Source of the DNA: CAWUEZ02 sp963921355
GTDB taxonomy: Bacteria > Pseudomonadota > Alphaproteobacteria > Thalassobaculales > Thalassobaculaceae
Assembly: GCA_963921355.3 (NCBI GenBank)
Contig: OZ001190.1
Location: forward strand, 1,240,001-1,304,000
Direction of reading: 5' to 3'
DNA length: 64,000 nt
Shown here: piece by piece, positions 53,270 to 63,818 of the stretch
Layout: every line of letters begins with the position of its first letter
How positions within the stretch are numbered: position 1 is the first letter of the stretch
Made by a program: the position numbers and the translations under genes
The notes under the pieces: generated by a model
What the model saw: the letters and a program-made list of their open reading frames with translations, nothing else
The model's database searches: none
Told to the model about the DNA's origin: nothing

Positions 53270-54520
53270 ATGCGAGCCGACAATCAGCCTCAGACATTCG
53301 AACGGCGTGGAACGACCGTCCCGTTCCATGATCGCGACCTCGCGCATACGCGTGTGCGCGAGTATTTCCACGGCGAAGAGCGCCGGCTCGACGCGGTGAT
53401 TCCGAACTATACCGGGGGGCGCCGCGGCGAACTGGTCGTGATGCCCTGGGAGAAGGTGGGCACTCTCGGGTCCCTGAATTCGCGGGACGAGGCGATCGTC
53501 GAGGCGGTGGCGCGGACCCGGAACACGCGCGACCTCGACCCGATCCGCATGCGCGAGCTGTGCCTGAAATGCGACGCCGAGCATGGTCTTGAGCCCGAAG
53601 TTCAGCAGCGGGCTGCGGAGATCGTGAAGCAGGACGAAGACGACAAGGCGATTGTGCGCCTGTCCTTCATCGCGGAGCTGACCCGGGAATGCGGCATCGA
53701 GCGCGGTGACCCGCTGATGATGCACGCCAACACCAAGACCCTCATGGAGCTGATGGGCCAAGATTCCGGCCGCTCACAGATCGATCTCGACCTGTTGATC
53801 GAGCGCGTCATGGTGTTCGCGGCCGAGCGGACCAACTCGACAGTCACCGACGTGAAGTCGTATCTCGATCCGCTGGTCGGCATGCTGACGCCGTTCGGCA
53901 ATGTGACCGCCCCGGGCGAGGAGAAGAACAACGGCTTCCTCTACCTTCAGCACACCGACCTGATCGGGTTTCGCCAGGAACTCGATGCATACCAGCCGGA
54001 AGTCCGCGAGGAACTGGAAGGCGAGGTGATTCGGATCCTGGCGGCGGCGGACGAGTGCATCGCGTTCATCAACGGCCGGCTCGGCATTCTCAACGGCATG
54101 CTTGGTCAGCTGGCCGACATGTTCGATCAGAGCCTTGGGGTGGTCGACAAGCTCGAGGCGATCCGCCGCGACGTCGGATACGGGCTCGACGGCTGGGCCG
54201 ACATGATCCAGGTCTGGCGCGATGCCTATCGCGGGCGCGAGGCGATCGGCGGCGAACTCGCGATGGAGCGCGCCATCCGGCGCATTGGCGGCTACGCCCC
54301 GCGGATTCCCTCCCGCGAACTCGATCCGGAGCACAGCATCCTGACCCGGGGGACGAAGTACGAGACCGCCAAGGTCAAGATGGTCCAGCAGATGCACAGC
54401 TGGGACAACGACCTGCCGGACTACGAACTCAAGGCGCGGTTCGAAAAAGCGCAGAAACGTGCGGGCGCCGACGCCGACACCGACGGTGAACCGAAAACGC
54501 CAGTCGGCAAACCGACCTGA
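53270..54520 (+). CDS. Conserved-looking protein of unknown function (416 aa)
   Basis: I do not recognise this protein. It is soluble, acidic and mostly helical, without signal peptide or membrane segment. The N-terminal 60 residues contain RGTTVPFHDRDLAHTRVREY and NYTGGRRGELVVMPWEKVGT. A central region has CLKCDAEHGLEPEV. A long helical part (about 230-345) is followed by GGYAPRIPSRELDPEHSILT and a Lys/Asp-rich tail. The ATG at 53270 has GGGGGACGG upstream and codon use is like the housekeeping neighbours. It stands alone, 179 bp after rppH and convergent with the ydbH-ynbE-ydbL set. Confidence 0.8.
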   Translation: MRADNQPQTFERRGTTVPFHDRDLAHTRVREYFHGEERRLDAVIPNYTGGRRGELVVMPWEKVGTLGSLNSRDEAIVEAVARTRNTRDLDPIRMRELCLKCDAEHGLEPEVQQRAAEIVKQDEDDKAIVRLSFIAELTRECGIERGDPLMMHANTKTLMELMGQDSGRSQIDLDLLIERVMVFAAERTNSTVTDVKSYLDPLVGMLTPFGNVTAPGEEKNNGFLYLQHTDLIGFRQELDAYQPEVREELEGEVIRILAAADECIAFINGRLGILNGMLGQLADMFDQSLGVVDKLEAIRRDVGYGLDGWADMIQVWRDAYRGREAIGGELAMERAIRRIGGYAPRIPSRELDPEHSILTRGTKYETAKVKMVQQMHSWDNDLPDYELKARFEKAQKRAGADADTDGEPKTPVGKPT

Positions 54521-54530
54521 CCGGTTTCTC

Positions 54531-54884
54531 CTACTTTCGGATCCAGCGTCCGGCCGCGTCCATGATGAACTCACCGGCCTTCGCACGGGCGATCAGTTTC
54601 TGGCCCGCCAGGGCCTCGACCTGGTTGCGGGGAACGTTGTTGGACTGGGCGACGCTGTCATAGGCGGCGCGCCGGTCGGTGTTGACCCGATCGACCAGGG
54701 CTTGCGCCCCGGCCGGTGCGCCCTGCACCACGCCCAGGTACCCGTCGCGCCGTTCGCCGATCCAACCCTGGGCCTTGGCATCCTCCAATTCCCCCGCATC
54801 GGCTGGGCCCGGCGAGAATGTCACGACGGCGAGAACGGTTGCGGGGAGCAGGACGAGCAACTGTCGACGGGAGAGCGGCATCAC
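54531..54884 (-). CDS. ydbL: YdbL-family periplasmic protein (DUF1318)
   Basis: A 117-aa exported protein with a signal peptide (RRQLLVLLPATVLAVVTFSP, cleavage near ADA). The DUF1318 core includes LEDAKAQGWIGERRDGYLGV, VDRVNTDRRAAYDSVAQSNN and a C-terminal GEFIMDAAGRWIRK. In E. coli YdbL is the periplasmic partner of YdbH and YnbE, which together move phospholipid between the membranes. It is the last gene of that three-gene set here, 7 bp after ynbE. Confidence 0.92.
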   Translation of the reverse strand: MMPLSRRQLLVLLPATVLAVVTFSPGPADAGELEDAKAQGWIGERRDGYLGVVQGAPAGAQALVDRVNTDRRAAYDSVAQSNNVPRNQVEALAGQKLIARAKAGEFIMDAAGRWIRK

Positions 54885-54891
54885 GCGATCC

Positions 54892-55086
54892 TCAGAACAG
54901 GTCCGATTCGGTGTCGAACAGATCCTCCAGGTCGCGTTCGACGCGAATCCGGACTTCCTGTTCGATCTTGATGTTCAGGTTGATGGTGATCGGCTCCTTC
55001 GGCGGCTCCACGGTCAGGCGCGGCGAACACGCCATCACCAACCCGCCGGCGAGCGCCAGGGCCAGCCATCGATTAACCGCTTGGAT
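54892..55086 (-). CDS. ynbE: YnbE-like outer-membrane lipoprotein, start codon unclear
   Basis: About 60 residues: a hydrophobic signal (WLALALAGGLVMAC), a lipidated Cys and the family-defining SEPITIN-type core (VEPPKEPITINLNIKIEQEV), ending LFDTESDLF. It matches E. coli YnbE closely in length and motif. No ATG, GTG or TTG stands at the proper place: the codons just before the signal are ATC CAA GCG GTT AAT CGA, overlapping the ydbH stop. The boundary given is an in-frame ATC at 55084-55086 and is approximate. The next true in-frame ATG (55180-55182) would add 32 unlike residues inside ydbH. An ATG within CGATGG is out of frame by one. Confidence 0.8.
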   Translation of the reverse strand: MQAVNRWLALALAGGLVMACSPRLTVEPPKEPITINLNIKIEQEVRIRVERDLEDLFDTESDLF

Positions 55087-58000
55087 CTCCGGCCTCCAGC
55101 TTGCGTTTGAGGACGTCCGACAGTCCGAGGGTCTGCCGGGCACTGAGGAACAGCTCGTCGAGCCGGCCCGACAGCGAGACATTGAGTGCGACGGGGTAGC
55201 CGTCGAAGAGATCCGGATTGGCACCGCGCACCCTGAGTTTCACATCGAACGTTTCGCCCGGCCGTCCGTTCGCCTCGATCTCGAATTGCTCGTAGACCAG
55301 GTTGCGAACGGCCTGCAGCAGGAGGCTAACCTCCTCACCGGCATCCCGCAACGCGGCGGGCGGTTCCGTGGGGCGGTAGCGCACGGTGCCGCCCGGAGTC
55401 GTCGCGGCGAGTCGGGCCTCCTCGAGCGACAGCCCCGACGCCGGGTCCCAGACCAGTGGCAGTTCTCCCGACAGGGATCCGCTCGCCGTCAGCCCCTCGA
55501 GATCGGTGACCTCGACCAGGCGGGCGGCGTCGATATCGGCGACCTGCAGGCGGACCGCGACCGGCGCCTCCGAGGCCAGCGGGACCTGAATGTCGGAAGC
55601 CGTGACCGTGCCGTCGGCGAAGCGCGCTTCGATCCGGTTCAAGGTCAGGGTGCCGGGATCGGTCAGGCCGAACGCAATCCGCGGCTCGGCGATCGGCAGG
55701 CCGATGTCTATCCCGGTGGCGCGGAACTCCTGATCCGGCGGGGTGGCCAGCGGGTCGACGCCCGAGATCGCCACTGCCCCGGTCATCTCGCTGACCGTGC
55801 CGAGCGATCCGGTGAAGGACAGTTTCTCGACCGCCAGCGTCAGAGGATTGTGCGGCGCCACGGCCGTTCCCGGCCAGGCGACGGTCCCGGCGAGAGCGAT
55901 CTTTCCGGTGGTCTGGCGGAACAGGGCTGTGGCTGCGGGTGACAGATCGCCGGGCTGCAGGCCGCCCGGTACGAACACCAGGGGAAACAGGTTGATCTCG
56001 GCCAGGCCTTCGCCGGTCGCGAGATTGTGGCTGCCTTCGGCGTCGAGCACGAAGGCGCCGTCCGCACCCCTCAAGGTACCGCGGAATCCGAGGCCAGGCC
56101 GGGTCCGCCGCCAGACGTCGCCCTGGCCACGCAACGGCGTGAACCGGGGCGCGCGGGCCCGGTCCGCGACCTCCGTCGCCGTGAGTGACAGCCGCTCGAA
56201 TGCGACCGACGCGTCCTCGATGCGGCTTTCCGCATTCAGCGTCAGTTCCGAGATCGCAAGCCCGCTTGGACCCTGGTTCTCTTCCTCAGAGCGCGGCTCG
56301 ATGGCGACGGTCCCGGCGTCCAGCGAGACGGTGAGAGGTCCCGCGCCATTGGCAAGCGCCGAGCGGAGCGAGCCGGAGATCAGTGTGGCATCGACGCGCA
56401 CGGGCTGGGACCCGCCTGTGGTGAGCCCCAGGGCTGGGATTTGGAACGCCAGTTCGGCGGCCAGGGGCGATTCCGCCGTTGGACGATACAGGACAGCCGG
56501 ACGATCGACGGGCTGGAGGATGACTGTGATCGGTGTATCGACCAGCGCCGCGTCGGAGGCCGGTACGTCGGGAACAAGCACCCGGCCCGGACCCGTCAGG
56601 TAGAGGCTGGATACGCCGTTCCGGCGCTCCGCCCGCAGGGGCATCTCAATCGAGACGTCCTCAAACCCGGCGAGGTCGAGACGCCCGGTGAGCTGGCCGC
56701 GGGCCGACGCCGAATTGCGGTCGGCAACAAGCGATCCGATGGTCACATCAAGGTCATGGACCCGCCCGTCGGCCAGCGACAGGTCCTTTACCCGTGCCGT
56801 GCCGTCGAGCCCGGTGACCGAAACGCCCTCGGCCGTCAGCTCGAGGGTTGCGCGCGCCGTGAGACTGGCCTGCGCGCCGTCGGCGCCCGTTGCCCGGACC
56901 GGTCCGGCAATGGTGATCCGGGGTAGCTCAAACAGATCTTCCAGCAGGATGCCGAGACTGCGCGTCGGGTCACCGACCGTCACTTCGATCACCGGATCGC
57001 CGACCTGAAATCCGGTCAGAGCCGCGAGCGACCCGGCATCAACCGTCGCGGTCGCGGGCTCCACCGTTTCGACGGCCAGGCGGCCGAGCGCCAGCGCGGC
57101 TGCGAGCCGGGCGGTTCCGCGCGCCGCCGGTGATGTCGCCTCGACCGTGATGCCACCGGCGGCGACGGCTTGGTCCCAGAGGGTCCGGGGATCCTCAAGG
57201 CGTTCCGGAACCGTACCCCGCAATGTGCCTGACAGGTTGCCGGTGAGGCCGAGCGGTTCGGCGCGCCGGGCCGCCGCGGCCAGGCGATCGACCGTGTCGA
57301 GTTCAGCGCGAAGGTCGACGCTGAGCGGCCGTCGGCCACCGTCGCCGTCGGCGCTGGTCTCGATCGCGACCCGGATCGCGGGGGCTTGCGGGTCGCCCAG
57401 CCGCAACACCGTCGAAACGCCGAACGCGTCGTAGCGGAGCTGGATGGCCGGGTCGGCGATCTCGAGACCCTCGGCGCGTGCCTGACCGGCCGTGAGGTCG
57501 GCGCTGACCGTGGGCGCGTCGGCTGCGGGCAGGGCGATGGACGCCGCTCCCCGCAGTCCCGCGACGCTCAATGTCCCCTGGCGGGCGTCACCGTCGTTCA
57601 GGGTTGCCTGGAGCGTCGAAAGCGACGGGCTGAGCGATGCCTGGACCGCGCCAAGCGCGTCGGCGCGCCAGTCCGCGCCGACCAGCGCGACCCGGCCGTC
57701 GGCGGTGGCGCGGATCTCCTCGCCGCTGCGCCAGACTGCGCCGGTGCCCGTCGCCCGACCACTCGCCCAGCCGCTGAGCTGGACGGCGGCGTCGGAGAAC
57801 CGGATGTCGGGAAATCCGGGGCCTTTCTCGTCCGTCCGCCCGGGACCCAGCGCGCGGAGCGGTTCCAGCGCACCCATCGTCACCGTGCCGTCGGATCCGA
57901 TATCGACGCTCAGGACCGGGTGCAGGAAGGCGATGGCCTCGACCTCTCCCCTCAGCAGCCGACGCCAGTCATAGGAGACCTCGACCCGGGTCGCCGACAG

Positions 58001-58222
58001 CCCGTCGGGACCGTTCAGGTTGACGGCGGCGAGGTCCAGGCTCTCGGGGCTCAAGCCGTCGATGCGGAAGGCGAGGGAGTCGATGACCGGGGTGCCGGCC
58101 CACGTATTGACGGCGAACCGCACGGCGCGCGGCGCAAGAGTATCCCGTGCCAGCCAAAGAGCCGGCAGGACTACGGCGGCGATCAGGATCAGCCCCAGGA
58201 AGGCACGTCCCAGCCAACGCAA
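55073..58222 (-). CDS. ydbH: YdbH-family AsmA-like phospholipid transport protein
   Basis: A 1,049-aa inner-membrane-anchored protein with a single N-terminal helix (LGRAFLGLILIAAVVLPALW, about 4-25) and a very long periplasmic region of beta-rich repeats, as in AsmA/TamB proteins that bridge the envelope. The C-terminal dicarboxylate-like region (PLVWDPASGLSLEEARLAAT and GLSDVLKRKLEAGDPSG) is the YdbH type. In E. coli it works redundantly with TamB and YhdP in phospholipid transfer to the outer membrane. It is the first gene of ydbH-ynbE-ydbL, and its TAA overlaps the ynbE lead. Length exceeds E. coli YdbH (about 880 aa) by roughly 170 residues. Confidence 0.9.
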   Translation of the reverse strand: MRWLGRAFLGLILIAAVVLPALWLARDTLAPRAVRFAVNTWAGTPVIDSLAFRIDGLSPESLDLAAVNLNGPDGLSATRVEVSYDWRRLLRGEVEAIAFLHPVLSVDIGSDGTVTMGALEPLRALGPGRTDEKGPGFPDIRFSDAAVQLSGWASGRATGTGAVWRSGEEIRATADGRVALVGADWRADALGAVQASLSPSLSTLQATLNDGDARQGTLSVAGLRGAASIALPAADAPTVSADLTAGQARAEGLEIADPAIQLRYDAFGVSTVLRLGDPQAPAIRVAIETSADGDGGRRPLSVDLRAELDTVDRLAAAARRAEPLGLTGNLSGTLRGTVPERLEDPRTLWDQAVAAGGITVEATSPAARGTARLAAALALGRLAVETVEPATATVDAGSLAALTGFQVGDPVIEVTVGDPTRSLGILLEDLFELPRITIAGPVRATGADGAQASLTARATLELTAEGVSVTGLDGTARVKDLSLADGRVHDLDVTIGSLVADRNSASARGQLTGRLDLAGFEDVSIEMPLRAERRNGVSSLYLTGPGRVLVPDVPASDAALVDTPITVILQPVDRPAVLYRPTAESPLAAELAFQIPALGLTTGGSQPVRVDATLISGSLRSALANGAGPLTVSLDAGTVAIEPRSEEENQGPSGLAISELTLNAESRIEDASVAFERLSLTATEVADRARAPRFTPLRGQGDVWRRTRPGLGFRGTLRGADGAFVLDAEGSHNLATGEGLAEINLFPLVFVPGGLQPGDLSPAATALFRQTTGKIALAGTVAWPGTAVAPHNPLTLAVEKLSFTGSLGTVSEMTGAVAISGVDPLATPPDQEFRATGIDIGLPIAEPRIAFGLTDPGTLTLNRIEARFADGTVTASDIQVPLASEAPVAVRLQVADIDAARLVEVTDLEGLTASGSLSGELPLVWDPASGLSLEEARLAATTPGGTVRYRPTEPPAALRDAGEEVSLLLQAVRNLVYEQFEIEANGRPGETFDVKLRVRGANPDLFDGYPVALNVSLSGRLDELFLSARQTLGLSDVLKRKLEAGDPSG

Positions 58223-58312
58223 CGGGTCACCTCATACGCGCGTCTGCGCGCCGGCACCGTCCCACCGGTGGGGCGTGGCCGGCTACGAATCACCCGCAAG
58301 TATGACAGACGG

Positions 58313-58341
58313 AAAAGGGCCGTCCAACGGACGGCCCTTTT
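58313..58341 (-). terminator. Terminator of the ATP synthase operon
   Basis: AAAAGGGCCGTCC (58313-58325) and GGACGGCCCTTTT (58329-58341) form a perfect 13-bp stem with a 3-base loop, about 30 bp downstream of the atpC stop. Read on the minus strand it ends in TTTT followed by CC, so it is a strong hairpin with a short U-tract. Confidence 0.85.
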
Positions 58342-58369
58342 CGGTTTCTGGGATCGACCGCGTTTGCCG

Positions 58370-58777
58370 TCAGGCGGCGGTCTTGGCCCGGATCATGGCC
58401 TCCAGCGTCGCGACCCGCCGTTCCAGCCGGTCCCGTTCGCCTGCATCAGTCACGTCCTTGAGGACGTCGCGGTTGTCGGTGATCTCCTTCTGGGCCGCCG
58501 CGACATCGATCTCGTCGAACGCGGTCGCGTCTTCGGCCAGCACCGTGCACCGGGTTTCCGTGACTTCCGCGAAGCCGCCGCCGACGAAAATGCGCTGAAC
58601 GACCGAGCCGCCTTCATGGATGTCGATCACGCCGGGTGCCAGGGTCGAGATCATCGGCGCATGCCGGGGCAGGACACCGAAATACCCTTCGCTGCCGGGA
58701 ACGACGACCATCTCCACGTCACGGCTGAGCACCAGCCGTTCCGGCGAGACGAGTTCGAACTGTGTGGTCTCCGCCAT
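58370..58777 (-). CDS. atpC: ATP synthase F1 epsilon subunit
   Basis: A 135-aa subunit of the central stalk. The N-terminal beta-sandwich reads TTQFELVSPERLVLSRDVEM and PGSEGYFGVLPRHAPMISTL, and a C-terminal helical hairpin (AQKEITDNRDVLKDVTDAGE onward) acts as the inhibitory arm. It is the last gene of the operon, 63 bp after atpD and before a strong terminator. Intact. Confidence 0.96.
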   Translation of the reverse strand: MAETTQFELVSPERLVLSRDVEMVVVPGSEGYFGVLPRHAPMISTLAPGVIDIHEGGSVVQRIFVGGGFAEVTETRCTVLAEDATAFDEIDVAAAQKEITDNRDVLKDVTDAGERDRLERRVATLEAMIRAKTAA

Positions 58778-58840
58778 GGGAACCTTCCTCGGTTGCGCCG
58801 CCCCGGCCGGGTGTCTTTATCGCCCGGGGCGCCCGTCCTA

Positions 58841-60265
58841 TTAGGCGGCTTCGGCCGCCATCTTCTTCGCCTTCTCGATGGCCTCGTCCATGCCGCCGAC
58901 CATGTAGAACGCCGCCTCCGGCAGGTCGTCGTGTTCGCCGTCGACGATCTGCTTGAAGCCTTTGATGGTGTCTTCGAGCGACACCAGCTTGCCCGGCGAT
59001 CCGGTGAAGACCTCGGCCACGAAGAACGGCTGGCTCAGGAAGCGCTGGATCTTGCGGGCCCGCGCCACGGTCAGCTTGTCCTCTTCGGAGAGCTCGTCCA
59101 TGCCCAGGATCGCGATGATGTCCTGCAGCGACTTGTACTGCTGGAGAATCTCCTGAACCCGGCGCGCGACGTTGTAGTGGTCGTCGCCGATGATCCGCGG
59201 ATCGAGCATGCGCGAGGTCGAGTCCAGCGGGTCGACCGCCGGGTAAATGCCGAGTTCGGCGATCTGGCGCGACAGCACGGTGGTGGCGTCCAGGTGGCTG
59301 AACGACGTGGCCGGCGCGGGGTCGGTCAGGTCGTCGGCCGGCACATAAATCGCCTGGACCGAGGTGATCGAGCCCTTCTTGGTGGTGGTGATCCGCTCCT
59401 GCAGGGTGCCCATGTCGGTCGACAGGGTCGGCTGATAGCCGACCGCCGAGGGGATGCGGCCCAGCAGCGCCGACACTTCCGAGCCGGCCTGGGTGAAGCG
59501 GAAGATGTTGTCGACGAAGAACAGCACATCCTGGCCTTCTTCATCGCGGAAGTACTCCGCCAGGGTCAGACCGGTCAGCCCGACGCGGGCACGGGCACCC
59601 GGCGGTTCGTTCATCTGACCGTAGACCAGCGCCGCCTTCGAGCCCGGGCCGTCTTCGACGATAACGCCGGACTCCACCATCTCGTGATAGAGGTCGTTGC
59701 CTTCGCGGGTCCGCTCGCCGACGCCGGCGAACACCGAGTAGCCACCATGCGCCTTCGCGACGTTGTTGATCAGTTCCATGATCAGAACGGTCTTGCCGAC
59801 ACCGGCACCGCCGAACAGACCGATCTTGCCGCCCTTGGCGTACGGCGCGAGGAGGTCGATGACCTTAATGCCGGTCACCAGGATCTCGGCCTCGGTCGAC
59901 TGGTCAATGTACTCCGGAGCCGCGCGGTGGATCGGGAAGCGGGTCTTGGTTTCGACCGCCGGTCGCTCGTCGACCGGGTCGCCGACGACGTTCAGAATCC
60001 GCCCCAGCGTCTCCGGGCCGACCGGCACCGTGATCGGGCCGCCGGTGTCTTCGACGCCGCTACCCCGGACCAGCCCTTCGGTGGAGTCCATGGCGATGGT
60101 GCGAACCGTGTTCTCGCCCAGGTGCTGGGCGACTTCGAGAACCAGCGTGTTGTCGCCGTTTTTGGTGTGCAGGGCGTTCAGGATCGGTGGCAGATCGCCT
60201 TCGAACTGAACATCGACGACGGCGCCGATGACCTGCTGAATCTTGCCGGTTGCGTTGTTCGCCAT
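58841..60265 (-). CDS. atpD: ATP synthase F1 beta subunit
   Basis: A 474-aa catalytic subunit. It starts MANNATGKIQQVIGAVVDVQ. Walker A is GGAGVGKTVLIMELINN, the catalytic Glu lies in AGVGERTREGNDLYHE, and DVLFFVDNIFRFTQAGSEVS is Walker B. The DELSEED-like loop reads DELSEEDKL. All are intact and length is standard. It is fourth in atpH-A-G-D-C. The opposite strand carries a 1,344-codon open frame across this region, which is a codon-bias shadow. Confidence 0.97.
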   Translation of the reverse strand: MANNATGKIQQVIGAVVDVQFEGDLPPILNALHTKNGDNTLVLEVAQHLGENTVRTIAMDSTEGLVRGSGVEDTGGPITVPVGPETLGRILNVVGDPVDERPAVETKTRFPIHRAAPEYIDQSTEAEILVTGIKVIDLLAPYAKGGKIGLFGGAGVGKTVLIMELINNVAKAHGGYSVFAGVGERTREGNDLYHEMVESGVIVEDGPGSKAALVYGQMNEPPGARARVGLTGLTLAEYFRDEEGQDVLFFVDNIFRFTQAGSEVSALLGRIPSAVGYQPTLSTDMGTLQERITTTKKGSITSVQAIYVPADDLTDPAPATSFSHLDATTVLSRQIAELGIYPAVDPLDSTSRMLDPRIIGDDHYNVARRVQEILQQYKSLQDIIAILGMDELSEEDKLTVARARKIQRFLSQPFFVAEVFTGSPGKLVSLEDTIKGFKQIVDGEHDDLPEAAFYMVGGMDEAIEKAKKMAAEAA

Positions 60266-60310
60266 GCTTTCAGCTCCTCGGTTGGGCGGCGGGCGCGGCC
60301 AGTGTTGGCC

Positions 60311-61192
60311 TCAAAGCGCTTCAGCGCCCGAGATGATCTCGATGAGTTCTTTGGTGATGTAGGCCTGACGCGTCCGGTTGTAGGTCAGCGTCAGCTTGTT
60401 GATCATGTCGCCGGCGTTGCGGGTGGCGTTGTCCATCGCGGTCATCCGCGCGCCATGCTCGCTCGCAGAATTCTCCAGCAGGGCGGCAAAGATCTGGGTC
60501 GCGACGTTGCGCGGCAGCAGCGCGCCCAGGATGCCCTCTTCGTCCGGCTCGAACTCGTACAGCGCCTTCAGACCGCCGTCTTCGTCCGCCGCCTCCTCCG
60601 GCAACTTGGCCGGAAGCAGCTGCTGCTCGGTGACGATCTGGGTCATCGCCGACTGGAAGCGGTTGAAGAAGATCGTGGCGACGTCGAACTCGCCGGCCTC
60701 GTACAGCCGGATCAGCTCGCGGCCGATATCGTCGGCGACGTCGAACCCTACAACGGTGCGCGCCACGTTCTCGCGTCCGCCGATGATCCGCTCGCCATGC
60801 AGCCGGCGCAGCTGGTCCCGGCCCTTTCGACCGACGGTCAGGATCTTGACGGTCTTTCCCTCGGCGAGCAGGTCATCGACCTTCCGGCGCGCAGCCCGCA
60901 CGATCGACGAGTTGAAGCCGCCGCACAGACCGCGGTCGGCGGTCGCGACGACGATCAGGTGCACGTCGTCCTTGCCGGTTCCGGTCAGCAGCTTCGGGCC
61001 GTCGCTGCCGGACACCTTCGCACCCAGCGCACTGATCATGCGGTCCATCCGTTCGGCATAGGGCCGTGCGGCTTCGGCCGCATCCTGCGCCCGGCGCAGT
61101 TTTGCCGCCGCGACCATCTTCATGGCCGAGGTGATCTTCTGCGTCGACTTGACGCTGTTAATCCGGACTTTCAGGTCCTTGAGATTGGGCAT
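60311..61192 (-). CDS. atpG: ATP synthase F1 gamma subunit
   Basis: A 293-aa rotor shaft. The N-terminal helix begins MPNLKDLKVRINSVKSTQKI, continuing TSAMKMVAAAKLRRAQ. The Rossmann-like middle contains VVATADRGLCGGFNSSIVRA. The C-terminal helix ends NRTRQAYITKELIEIISGAE. Length and order are normal for alphaproteobacteria, and it lies between atpA and atpD with about 50-bp gaps. Confidence 0.97.
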   Translation of the reverse strand: MPNLKDLKVRINSVKSTQKITSAMKMVAAAKLRRAQDAAEAARPYAERMDRMISALGAKVSGSDGPKLLTGTGKDDVHLIVVATADRGLCGGFNSSIVRAARRKVDDLLAEGKTVKILTVGRKGRDQLRRLHGERIIGGRENVARTVVGFDVADDIGRELIRLYEAGEFDVATIFFNRFQSAMTQIVTEQQLLPAKLPEEAADEDGGLKALYEFEPDEEGILGALLPRNVATQIFAALLENSASEHGARMTAMDNATRNAGDMINKLTLTYNRTRQAYITKELIEIISGAEAL

Positions 61193-61242
61193 GGTCCCGT
61201 CCGCTCCAGGTTTCCGGCTGTGGTCCCGGCGTTCGCGTCAGA

Positions 61243-62777
<1,535 letters not shown>

Positions 62778-62778
<1 letters not shown>

Positions 62779-63329
62779 CAGCCAACCCCTTTCATGGCGA
62801 ACTGCAGACGTTGCAGCTTGGTACGTAGCGAACTGTCGAGCATGCGCGAGCCGACGCGCACGATGAGGCCACCGATCAGCGACGGATCGACGGTCAAATT
62901 CACGGAGACTTTCTGGCCGACAACCTGACGCAGGGCGTCGGTCACGGCGGCGACTTCTTCATCGGACAGGGCGACCGCCGCGGTCACCTCGGCGGCAACC
63001 TCGCCGCGGCGGCGAGACAGCTCCTCGAGATAAGCGGTGATCATGTGCGGCAGGGCGAACAGCCGACGGTTGGCGGCCAGCACACCCAGAAACTTGGCGG
63101 TCAGTGCGTGGGTGCCGGCCTTCTCGCAGATCGCCGCCACACCTTTGGTCTGCTCGTCACGGGACAGAACCGGCGAGCGGATCAGGCGGACGAAGTCATC
63201 GCTTTCGGCGATCAGTTGGCGCAATCCGGCGAGGTCTCCAGCGACGTCGTCCAGCACCTTCTGATCGTCCGCCAGCTCATAAAGGGCCAGCGCATAGCGA
63301 GCGGCGAGGCCTTTGGATTGCGAAGCCAC
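62778..63329 (-). CDS. atpH: ATP synthase F1 delta subunit
   Basis: A 183-aa peripheral-stalk subunit, starting at GTG 63327-63329 (MASQSKGLAARYALALYELA), the usual alphaproteobacterial start, with AAGGGG upstream. A GTG 12 codons earlier (63365) is the alternative and adds KTKGHSH-type residues not seen in relatives. The OSCP fold is complete, ending with GGLIVRVGSRMLDSSLRTKL. It is the first gene of the F1 operon; F0 genes are absent here, as is typical of alphaproteobacteria. Confidence 0.95.
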
Positions 63330-63818
63330 GTGAGAGTGCCCCTTCGTCTTCGGTACCGGTTCCACCGAACTCGTTGAAATGGTTTAGTTTTTTGTATCCC
63401 GGTCACGCAGAAAAAACAGCCGACCCAGCCCACCCCGGTCAGCGCGGCGCCTCTCTAGCACACGGGTTTGGGGGGTGCAAGACGGTGCACCGGAAGCTCG
63501 TGTCTGAGTCTGAGCCCGGTGGGCAACGATACCCGGGGAATGGCTATCCACCAAATTGGTCAAGACGGCCTGCCCGAGGTCAAAGGCCAACGTTTGTGTG
63601 TCGGCCCAGGCGGCCAGCGGGGACACTCGCCCGATCGGCGGCGCCCTGCAATCCGACCGGTGTGCTGGGATTCCGCTAATTCAGAGACGAATTGTTCAAG
63701 ACATTTAGTGATCGGAAGTTGTTGGCCGGAATGAGCGAAGTGCTCATACAAATCGAGTTCAAGACAATTTGGCGTCGTATAGAATCTCCGCACAGCAATT
63801 TATTGTGTGGGGTGCGAT
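63330..63818. other. Intergenic region upstream of the ATP synthase operon
   Basis: No convincing gene was found in these 489 bp. The part near atpH contains T-runs (GTTTTTTGTATC) but no promoter I can place. The right part is AT-richer and holds a hairpin (ATGAGC-GAAGT-GCTCAT, 63731-63747) flanked by two direct copies of GTTCAAGACA (63694-63703 and 63757-63766). The region must carry divergent promoters for atpH and for the partial gene at 63819. Confidence 0.5.
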
